From JBMNEH01 sp050948665 (lineage in GTDB: Bacteria > Bacillota > Clostridia > Christensenellales > UMGS416), in the NCBI GenBank assembly GCA_050948665.1, contig JBMNEH010000001.1, positions 1,488,001 through 1,552,000 on the forward strand: 64,000 nucleotides of DNA, given 5' to 3'. Within the stretch, counting starts at the first letter, position 1, and each line of letters begins with the position of its first letter. This document shows, piece after piece, positions 52,780 to 59,305 of this stretch. The notes beneath the pieces were generated by a model. That model was not told the origin of the DNA and searched no databases. It saw nothing but the letters and a program-made list of their open reading frames with translations. Made by a program: the position numbers and the translations under genes.

Positions 52780-53224
52780 ATGGCAAAAGGCGAAAATATT
52801 TTCAAACGCAAGGACGGCAGATGGGAAGCACGCTATATCAAAGGCTATGAGCTTTCCGGCAAAATCAAGTACGGCTTCTGCTACGGCAAGACTTATCGGG
52901 AGGCCAAGGAAAAAGTGACCAAGTGCAAAGCGGCACTGGTCAACGGGAAGCCGATTCCAAGCACAAACTCCCGGCATCGCTTTTCGTTCTACTGTGACGA
53001 ATGGCTGCGTATGCGAAAGCCCAAAGTGAAGGAGTCTACCTATATTAAATATGGGCACCTCTAAAAACGTCAAATTTCCTTTAGCATATCATACCCCCCG
53101 AAAAATCAAGGGGATTTTGCAAAAAAATGTATGAATTTATCGTAGAATCATCAAAATATCTGTCTTAAACAGCCATGCACACCACGATTTACCGCCCATT
53201 TTCTATAAATGGGCAGACTTATCC

Positions 53225-54289
53225 CTATATGGATACCGCAGCTTTTTTTACACCAACCAAATAAGCCCATCTGCTAAGATTGTAGGCAAGATTTTTAAGG
53301 GTAATCACGCAGGTTGTGCGGTCTATCCCAATGACTCTAGTGGTCATGCCACCCATCGAATTTGTCATATGTCCAAAAACATGTTCTACCCTTGCTCTAA
53401 CCTTTGATTTTTCCTTATTTGAAGCCTTTTGTTCCTCGCTTAACGGTTTGTTGCGGTATCCCTTTTCGTGGATATTTAAAATTATATCGGGATTTTTCTC
53501 TCTGATTTTATCGTGCAGTTCCTTGCCAGTGTAGGCACTGTCAGCATTTAACACATTGTCCTTATCGTCAATCAAATCAACTATCGCTTGGCTATCGTGA
53601 ACGGCGGCATCTGTAACCGAAAAATCCACAATCATCTTACTGTCGCTATCAACTTTAACATGGTCTTTATATCCAAAATGCTTCTCGCCGTTTTTCTCTG
53701 TCCAGCGTGCATCAATGTCCTTTTGACAGCGTTTGTTTTCATTGTCCTGCCAAAGTTCCTCGCCATCGCCCTCTTTGATTTTCTTGTTTTCATCACGGTT
53801 GTTGCGTTGTTTCGGCACATCAACAAAACTTGCGTCAACGATGCTACCCTCGCGTGTAATCACCCCGACTTGTTCCATTAATGCGGCAAACATATCAAAC
53901 AATTCCTTTGATTTTCCGCTGTTTTTAAGCATTTCACGATAAAGCCATATCGTCTTGGCGTCAGGAACTTTATCGCCCAGCGACAACCCCAAAAATCGCT
54001 GAAAACTCAGACGGTCGTTTATCAAATATTCGGTCATATCATCAGCAATATGATACCACTCTTGTAATAGCATTATCTTGAACATCAGCATATTATCCAT
54101 TGGTGGACGACCTCCCTTATCGCCCTTTTCTCTTGGAATTGCTGTGTCAAGCGTGGGGCGGAATATTTCAAAATCCACCGCACCTGCCACTTTTTCAAGT
54201 GGGTCACCCATTTTACTGAGCCTGTCAATGTGTTCGTCAAGTAAAAATGTTAGCAAAAGGTCCCCAAAAAGGTTAGCACCTTGGAGCAC
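53225..54289 (-). CDS. IS5-family DDE transposase with altered N-terminus
   Basis: A 354-residue open frame. The DDE domain shows GSIVDASFVDVPKQ (first Asp), NVLNADSAYTGKEL (second Asp) and KSKVRARVEHVFGHM (Glu with basic residues), and the N-terminal part has DKGGRPPMDNMLMFKIMLLQ. The family normally starts close to the LLDEHIDRLSKMGDPLEK segment. Here the first roughly 15 residues (MLQGANLFGDLLL) are read from the IS21 terminal sequence, so the original start codon has been displaced and expression is doubtful. Confidence 0.85.
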   Translation of the reverse strand: MLQGANLFGDLLLTFLLDEHIDRLSKMGDPLEKVAGAVDFEIFRPTLDTAIPREKGDKGGRPPMDNMLMFKIMLLQEWYHIADDMTEYLINDRLSFQRFLGLSLGDKVPDAKTIWLYREMLKNSGKSKELFDMFAALMEQVGVITREGSIVDASFVDVPKQRNNRDENKKIKEGDGEELWQDNENKRCQKDIDARWTEKNGEKHFGYKDHVKVDSDSKMIVDFSVTDAAVHDSQAIVDLIDDKDNVLNADSAYTGKELHDKIREKNPDIILNIHEKGYRNKPLSEEQKASNKEKSKVRARVEHVFGHMTNSMGGMTTRVIGIDRTTCVITLKNLAYNLSRWAYLVGVKKAAVSI

Positions 54290-54422
54290 CTAATTTGTTG
54301 TTCGTGCATGTAGCATCGAGGCCTTTTTCGGGGCCAAACAGGGTGAGACCCAACGCTCACATTTTGGAGACCCACGGGGCCAAACAGGTCGGGGCCCAAT
54401 GCTCACTTTTTGGAGCACTTTT

Positions 54423-55163
54423 TCAGTGGGTACGCTGGCGTTGCATGGACTGGGTCAGCCGGTAGCTCTCGCCGGAGAAGATTACAATGTGGGAATGGTG
54501 GATCAGCCGGTCAACCAGCGCTGCCGTCAGGCGGTTGTCGCCAAAGACAGTGTTCCACTGCGAGAACTCCAGATTGGATGTAATAATGAGGCTCTTTCGC
54601 TCGTAGCAGTCGGAGATTACCTGAAACAGTAGCTCGGCGGCATCCTTGTGCAGCGGCACGAAACCAATTTCGTCAATCACAATGAGCTCCACTTTTTTCA
54701 GTGTGCTGAGATAGTTGTTCAGCGTACCTTTGTTGTTTTTCTCCAGCAGGATATTGGCAAGGGACGCCGCCGTATAAAAGCGGACACGCCGCCCTTCCTG
54801 GCAAGCTTTCAAGGCAATGGCTGTGGCAAGATGTGTTTTGCCGGTACCAACAGTGCCCATAAAAATGAGATTCTCCTTGGGCGTAAGAAATTGCAGTTCC
54901 TCCATGTACTCGGCAGTCAAGCCGCTGGGCAGCTCAATGGCGGGAGTCCACACAAAGTCATCCAGCGTTTTCAGAACACGGAAACCGGCGGTTTTCACCA
55001 TGCGGTTAATCCTGTTGGCTTCACGCTCTTTCAGCTCCAGCTTCAGCAGGTCGGTCACATATTGCTCTGTACTTTCAAACTGGACGGAGCGCCATTCCTT
55101 GGCCATGCCGCCCAACTTCACCTGTCGCATCATCAGCTCAATTTCCTCAGACATTCGCGCCAC
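54423..55163 (-). CDS. istB: IS21-family helper ATPase IstB
   Basis: A 246-residue DnaC-like AAA+ ATPase that guides the IstA transposase to target DNA. Walker A is MGTVGTGKTHLATAIAL, Walker B is VELIVIDEIGFVPL, and a sensor region ITSNLEFSQW follows. Its start overlaps the istA stop region by 17 bases, as in other IS21 elements. Confidence 0.93.
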   Translation of the reverse strand: MARMSEEIELMMRQVKLGGMAKEWRSVQFESTEQYVTDLLKLELKEREANRINRMVKTAGFRVLKTLDDFVWTPAIELPSGLTAEYMEELQFLTPKENLIFMGTVGTGKTHLATAIALKACQEGRRVRFYTAASLANILLEKNNKGTLNNYLSTLKKVELIVIDEIGFVPLHKDAAELLFQVISDCYERKSLIITSNLEFSQWNTVFGDNRLTAALVDRLIHHSHIVIFSGESYRLTQSMQRQRTH

Positions 55164-56646
55164 CTCCCGTCAGGCCGTCATAGGCGGAAAGGTTGGGATT
55201 GTAGTTTAGCACCGGAGAACCGGGCAGCTTCAGCGGATCAGGTCGGTATTCCTTCTTTGCAATCATGTAATAGCACTGCCGGAGGCTGTCCGCATCCGTG
55301 CGGCCATTCTCGCCGGCGAGCTCCAGTGTATCGGCGCACAAGGCGGCATTGCCGTCAGATACAATTTCGCTGAGTAGCTGAAGCGCATTTTTGCGCTCTC
55401 TGCCGCTGGTCTGTTCCAAAAATGTCTGCCACTGCTGCGGCATCTGGTGGAAGAAGCGGGTGTGTTCAATTGCACCAGGCTTTTTGCAGAGCACGGACAC
55501 ATACTGCGTCCAGTCGTAGACCTCATCATTGGTTTTGTAGCTCCTGCGATAGTGCCCAACCGGGTGGTGGTCATGAAAAAACTCCACATGGTCATAGAAA
55601 ATCTTGGCCTGCACCGTTTCGCCGGACAGCATGGGAGAAAGGCCGTATTTGTTGGTTTCAATGGTCACGAAGCCGCTTTTGTTCACCGTCAGTGCTGCAT
55701 AGCGGAACACCGAGAATGGATACTCCGGCAGGCACAGAAGGCTGGCTTTGTCCTCTTCCCAAAGCTCCGCAATCAGCAGTTTCTTCTTGTAATGAGGCCG
55801 CTGGGCATCCTTCTCGCACCATTCCCACAGGGACTCATTGAAGCCGTCAAAGGAAACAATAGTCGGAACCGGCACAAAGGCATTTCTGCGGCTGTAACCC
55901 ACCTTGTTTTCCACGTTGCCTTTTTCGTTGCCGGATGCTGGATTGCAGAATTCTGCGCGGAAACGGTAATGCATCATGAAGCGGGTAAAGCCGTCTGTGA
56001 GAATTCGGTCTGTACCCTTGAGTACCTGCACAACGGCGGTGGACATATTGTCAAAGCGCAGCACCGGCGGAACGCCGCCAATATGCTCAAAGATACGTTT
56101 CATACCGGTAAGCAGGCATTCCTGGTTCTGAGAGGGGAAAGTTTGGGTGTACCCTTTGTTGGAATTCGGGAAGGAAATGGTTAGTGCATAGCCGTCCCGC
56201 TCCTGCCCTGCACCATCGTAGTAGAGATGCTTTCCGAAATCTACTTGCCCACTGCCCAGCGTATGCTCCAGAGGCAAATAACCACTGTTCTTGGAATTCA
56301 TCACAAACCGCTTTTTGCGGACGTACTTTTTTACGCTGGAATAGCTGCCGCCGAAACCGTGCTCATCCCGCAAACGGCAGAAAATCCTCCAAACGGTGTG
56401 CCTCTGCTTGCGCGGGATCTTACGGTCGGCTTCCAGCCATTCATCAATTACGGGAATGAAATCTCCCAACACCGGATAGCTCGTTGGCTCGGTATCCGGC
56501 AGATTGTCCTCGCTCCAGTCGAGCTGGTAGGCGTACTTTTGGACGGTCTTGAAGCTGTGACCTGTTTGACGGGAAATTTCTCGCAAACTCAGGTCTTCAT
56601 TTTCGTACAGATCCTTGATATTATTTACTTGAGCCATTCTTAACAC
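55147..56646 (-). CDS. istA: IS21-family transposase IstA
   Basis: A 499-residue DDE transposase. An N-terminal helix-turn-helix (LYENEDLSLREISRQTGHSF) precedes the catalytic core with GSGQVDFGKHLYYDGAGQ (first Asp), PVLRFDNMSTAVV (second Asp) and NEKGNVENKVGYSRR (Glu). A C-terminal beta-barrel and zinc-free tail follow. It appears complete and may be active. Confidence 0.93.
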   Translation of the reverse strand: MLRMAQVNNIKDLYENEDLSLREISRQTGHSFKTVQKYAYQLDWSEDNLPDTEPTSYPVLGDFIPVIDEWLEADRKIPRKQRHTVWRIFCRLRDEHGFGGSYSSVKKYVRKKRFVMNSKNSGYLPLEHTLGSGQVDFGKHLYYDGAGQERDGYALTISFPNSNKGYTQTFPSQNQECLLTGMKRIFEHIGGVPPVLRFDNMSTAVVQVLKGTDRILTDGFTRFMMHYRFRAEFCNPASGNEKGNVENKVGYSRRNAFVPVPTIVSFDGFNESLWEWCEKDAQRPHYKKKLLIAELWEEDKASLLCLPEYPFSVFRYAALTVNKSGFVTIETNKYGLSPMLSGETVQAKIFYDHVEFFHDHHPVGHYRRSYKTNDEVYDWTQYVSVLCKKPGAIEHTRFFHQMPQQWQTFLEQTSGRERKNALQLLSEIVSDGNAALCADTLELAGENGRTDADSLRQCYYMIAKKEYRPDPLKLPGSPVLNYNPNLSAYDGLTGGGANV

Positions 56647-57815
56647 CTTTCTGCTACCTCCTTAGTCTCTTGACAATTCTAAGGGTAGCTGTTATTTCAG
56701 GTGCTGACAATGGCTCACTTTTTATGCCATTTGGGGTGCTAACTTTTTCGAGACCTTTTGCGATACTTTCATTTTACCGAAAACAGCCTGTCAAGGCGAT
56801 TATCTTCGGCAAAAAAATTTATCTGTTTCATAGGTATATTATATCATATTTGGGCGAATATTGCATGAGGTTTTTAGAGATGCCCATATGATACCGCTCT
56901 GCGGAAGGACATCAAGCCGAAGCTCGGTGGCTGCTTCCCCATGGGCATGACGACCGGCCTGATCGACGAGTTCACCGAGGAGCTGCTTTTCGAGGATGAG
57001 CTGGCTCCGAAGACTGTGCATGATGTGCTTGTCGTTCTGCACGGTATCCTGAAATACACCGCGACATTTTTCGCCGGAGGATTTCCGGCTATCGAGATCA
57101 ATTACCCAAAGCCGGGGAAAAAGGAGATGCGGGTGCTGTCCCGCGAAGAGCAGACACGTTTCGTTTCCTACCTGCTGGATGATATGGACACCTGCAAGTT
57201 CGGCGTGCTGCTGACGCTGTTCACGGGTGTTCGTATTGGAGAGCTTTGTGTGCTGCAATGGGGCAATATATCCTTAAAAGAACAGACGATCCGTATCGAC
57301 GCCACGCTTCAGCGGCTGCGCGATACCAGCGCCGCCGGCAGCACACGGACAAGGATCGTGATCGGAACACCCAAAAGCGATACTTCCATCAGGACGATTC
57401 CCATAACAGACTACACGGCTGAACTTTGCGGGAAGATGAATCCCCACAGTTCAGCCGCTTACGTTTTGACCGGCACGGAAAATTATATGGAGCCGCGTGC
57501 TTTGCAATACAGGATAGAGAAATATACCCGCGAATGTGGCCTGGAGGGCGTACATTGCCACACACTCCGGCATACGTTTGCAACGCGAGCCGTGGAGGTG
57601 GGCTTTGAGATCAAATCCCTGTCCGAGATCCTCGGCCACGCCTCCACGACAATCACTCTTGACCGCTACGTCCATTCTTCACTAGAACTGAAGCGGGACA
57701 ACATGAGCAAACTGACCGCCGCAGGGTTCTGATCTGCGCAGTCAAACTTCTGTGTCATGCGAACGGGAAAGCGCCTGATTTCGCAGGATTTTCAGGCATT
57801 TTCACGCTTGGCTTG

Positions 57816-57835
57816 GTGGAGTGACAAACTCCACG
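57816..57835. repeat. inverted near-copy of the 18-bp repeats at 52397 and 52499
   Basis: TGGAGTGACAAACTCCACGA; its reverse complement matches the second upstream copy at 18 of 20 positions. It lies 83 bases after the integrase stop codon. Confidence 0.55.
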
Positions 57836-57887
57836 AAAGATTTGGCAATCCGAAACCAGCGTGTGCGCAGATATCAAAGCACCTACA

Positions 57888-57922
57888 AGAGTAGCTGACG
57901 AAAGTTAGCTACTCTTTTTTTT
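57888..57922 (+). terminator. terminator after the integrase
   Basis: AGAGTAGCT and AGCTACTCT form a 9-bp stem around GACGAAAGTT, followed by a run of eight T on the plus strand. Confidence 0.85.
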
Positions 57923-57932
57923 ATAATTATAT

Positions 57933-57964
57933 CGCGCACTGTTGATGCAAGTCAACAGTGCGCG
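57933..57964. promoter_or_regulatory. perfect 13-bp-arm palindrome upstream of an XRE gene, probable operator
   Basis: CGCGCACTGTTGA and TCAACAGTGCGCG flank TGCAAG. It lies 54 bases before the XRE regulator start and has no U-run after it, so an operator for autoregulation is more likely than a terminator. Confidence 0.55.
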
Positions 57965-58017
57965 CTTAATTTTATCTTGAGTTGTGGATATAATTTAACA
58001 GAAAGTGGGGTGAGCAA

Positions 58018-58365
58018 ATGCCGCAGAAAGAAATAATCTTGCAGGAAATCGGAAAACGGATCTTGGACCGTCGGAAGCAGCTCGGTTTGACACAGGAGGC
58101 ACTTGCAGAAAAGGCCGAAGTAACAACGCAGTTTGTATCATATGCAGAATCAGGCAAACGGGCAATGCGCCCGGAGAATCTGTTGAAAATCTCTGAAGCG
58201 CTCGGCGTAAGCGCTGACTATTTGCTCACCGGAGATATGATTGACAAGGATTCATTGCTGCTATCTGAAAAACTGCGGATGCTCACGCCAAAGCAACTGA
58301 GGCTCATTGAAGGACTGCTTGATACCTATATTGCCTTTTGTAATGAAACGGCAGCTGATGACTAA
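58018..58365 (+). CDS. XRE-family transcriptional regulator of the element
   Basis: A 115-residue regulator. The HTH_3 domain spans about residues 10-68 (IGKRILDRRKQLGLTQEALA, then VTTQFVSYAESGKRAMRPEN). It is followed by a short helical tail (LRMLTPKQLRLIEGLLDTY). GAAAGTGGGGTGA precedes the ATG. A long perfect palindrome lies upstream. Such small repressors usually keep excision or transfer genes off in the integrated state. Confidence 0.87.
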   Translation: MPQKEIILQEIGKRILDRRKQLGLTQEALAEKAEVTTQFVSYAESGKRAMRPENLLKISEALGVSADYLLTGDMIDKDSLLLSEKLRMLTPKQLRLIEGLLDTYIAFCNETAADD

Positions 58366-58400
58366 GCATGATTGCTCGCTGTAGTTCATTAAAATAGCAA

Positions 58401-58443
58401 AAAGCGCCTTAGCGACGAGACATCTCGTCTGCTAAGGCGCTTT
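58401..58443. terminator. bidirectional terminator between convergent XRE and DUF6061 genes
   Basis: AAAGCGCCTTAGC-GACGAGA and TCTCGTC-T-GCTAAGGCGCTTT form a near-perfect stem of about 20 bp with short A and T runs on each side. Confidence 0.85.
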
Positions 58444-58453
58444 CTTTGAATGG

Positions 58454-58702
58454 TCAATCTTCTATGGTGCTATGTTCATGGGAGCTTTTGCAGTATTTCT
58501 CGATCCCACCGTTCAGTACAAGGTCAGCGTATTCCAGAGGCTTGTTGTAAGTCAGCCAGTCCAGTTCAGCGCGGTCAAAGCGGTTGTCTGCAATCTCGTT
58601 TTCCACTGCAATACAATCAATGGAGATCATGATACCGTCTGCAAAAAGCAGCTCCACGCAGGCAGTGTCGATATTATATTCACAAGAGATTAGTTTGCTC
58701 AT
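58454..58702 (-). CDS. small DUF6061-like protein
   Basis: An 82-residue acidic protein starting MSKLISCEYNIDTACVELLF, with GIMISIDCIAVENEI and RAELDWLTYNKPLEYADLVL. The family is common next to integrases at the ends of Clostridial mobile elements (DUF6061 type) and its function is unknown. The ATG at 58702 is supported by GGAGG at 58711-58715 (reverse strand). An upstream in-frame extension to 58984 would run across the attachment site and is rejected. Confidence 0.75.
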   Translation of the reverse strand: MSKLISCEYNIDTACVELLFADGIMISIDCIAVENEIADNRFDRAELDWLTYNKPLEYADLVLNGGIEKYCKSSHEHSTIED

Positions 58703-58785
58703 GATGAAATCCTCCGTTGTGTTGATATGGTTTTCAGCAAAAGCTTTTGTAAGCGTGGGTTTTGGTGGTTGGTATGTCAGTCTCC

Positions 58786-58923
58786 TTAACTTTGGGAAAC
58801 TCCTGTTTCCCATTTTGATACCGCCCGATCGGTAATGCCTAATTTCTCTGCAAGTGATGCTTGGGCGAATCCCGCTTCCTTTCTGCAGGTTGCAATGAAC
58901 TTTCCTATTTTTTCCTGCTCCAT
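58786..58923 (-). pseudogene. XRE-family regulator: N-terminal part of the gene split by the element
   Basis: Starting at ATG 58923 behind AGGAGG, 41 codons read MEQEKIGKFIATCRKEAGFA ... ITDRAVSKWETG, a complete helix-turn-helix start. After the core the frame enters element DNA and stops 4 codons later. Its continuation (KSLPDATIMLELCE...) is at 28441-28939. The truncated 45-residue peptide might still be made. Confidence 0.88.
58805..58811. other. right attachment core (attR), GTTTCCC
   Basis: The direct repeat of the 28940-28946 core. The inner side is GGGAAACTCCT, which together with the core forms the palindrome GGGAAAC-TCCT-GTTTCCC. The outer side ATTTTGATACC is the chromosomal XRE gene. 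Confidence 0.75.
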
Positions 58924-59112
58924 TTTGGAATCCTCCTTTCATAATCGACGATACCATCTCTGTTAAAAATTGAACACGAACCAATAGTTGACATATGAGA
59001 AATCACGTAATTAAGCATATCAACCGTTATTTGAGTTGTTTTCGGGGCGGGTTGCTTTATGGGGCATGAGGCTAAAAATCCCTTGATATCAGAAAATTTC
59101 AGATAAAAGAGA

Positions 59113-59141
59113 AAAGCAGATTTTTCTATCAAAATCTGCTG
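59113..59141 (-). terminator. terminator after tRNA-Ala
   Basis: On the minus strand AGCAGATTTT, GATAG and AAAAATCTGCT pair, followed by TTTTC. It lies just past the CCA end of the tRNA. Confidence 0.75.
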
Positions 59142-59148
59142 CCTTATT

Positions 59149-59225
59149 TGGTGGAGAATACGAGACTCGAACTCGTGACCTCATGACTGCCAGTCATGCG
59201 CTCTAGCCAACTGAGCTAATTCCCC
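59149..59225 (-). tRNA. tRNA-Ala (anticodon GGC)
   Basis: A complete cloverleaf of 77 nt with encoded CCA. The acceptor is GGGGAAT pairing with ATTCTCC, including the G3-U70 pair that identifies alanine tRNAs; the discriminator is A. The D-arm is AGCTCAGTTGGCTAGAGC. The anticodon stem-loop is CATGA-CTGGCAG-TCATG with GGC at 34-36. The T-arm is ACGAG-TTCGAGT-CTCGT. It lies 340 bases outside the element's right end and was not used as the insertion site. Confidence 0.95.
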
Positions 59226-59305
59226 GAAACCGTGAAAGAGCTTTCGCTAACCACAGGGGACAGTTTAACAAACGAGCGCTGGTTTGTCAAGGGGTAAAAT
59301 TGCTT

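Larger units (their letters stand above)
54248..56771 (-). mobile_element. IS21-family insertion sequence (istA-istB)
   Basis: The ends carry inverted GCAAAAGGTC-(8 bases)-GTTAGCACC-type sequences (left about 54248-54280; right about 56732-56771 in reverse), beginning TG and ending CA as is usual in the family. Inside the left end, GGGGCCAAACAGG is repeated at 54330 and 54376 (46-bp period), like the multiple internal repeats of IS21 ends. No clean target duplication is visible, consistent with later rearrangement. Confidence 0.75.
53053..56885 (-). mobile_element. IS5-type insertion in the integrase gene, itself carrying an IS21 element
   Basis: Terminal inverted repeats GGGCACCTCTAAAAAC (53053-53068) and GTTTTTAGAGATGCCC (56870-56885) match at 15 of 16 positions. 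They are flanked by the target duplication ATAT (53049-53052 and 56886-56889). The transposase gene occupies the left part and an IS21-like element fills the right part. Near the right end (about 56790-56830, minus strand) a frame MKQINFFAEDNRLDRL resembles a second transposase N-terminus. The sequence GACAGGCT...GTAAAATG occurs on both sides of the IS21. This suggests two related copies partly deleted, rather than one simple insertion. Confidence 0.8.
52780..57732 (+). pseudogene. Tn916-type tyrosine integrase, disrupted by nested insertion sequences
   Basis: The 5' fragment (52780-53052, 91 codons) holds the AP2-like/SAM-like N-terminal DNA-binding domain (IFKRKDGRWEARYIKGYE). The 3' fragment (56890-57732) holds the core-binding end and the catalytic domain: Arg in LFTGVRIGELCVLQW, HTLRHTFATRA, LGHASTTITLDRY with the nucleophile Tyr. 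Removing the insertion with one copy of its 4-bp target duplication ATAT restores a single 371-residue frame exactly. The insertion is therefore recent and the integrase was intact before it. Confidence 0.9.
28940..58811. mobile_element. about 29.9-kb integrative and mobilizable element inserted in an XRE-family gene
   Basis: The ends are defined by the interrupted gene: the core GTTTCCC occurs at 28940-28946 and 58805-58811 in direct orientation, and joining the outer flanks restores ...SKWETGKSLPD... in frame. The content is a large serine recombinase at the left edge, a MobQ-like relaxase with oriT candidate, ParM/ParR, a primase-helicase pair, a surface-fibre cargo, a disrupted tyrosine integrase and small regulatory genes at the right edge. 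GC content looks higher than in the flanks. No VirB4, VirD4/TcpA or other mating-channel genes were seen, so transfer would need a helper. Recombinase-end architecture and target gene resemble Tn4451/Tn5397-type serine-recombinase elements. Confidence 0.88.

Noticed and set aside
59149..59225. tRNA-Ala as the integration site of the element
   Set aside because: The split XRE gene gives exact ends 340 bases away, and no tRNA 3' end duplicate is seen at the other end.
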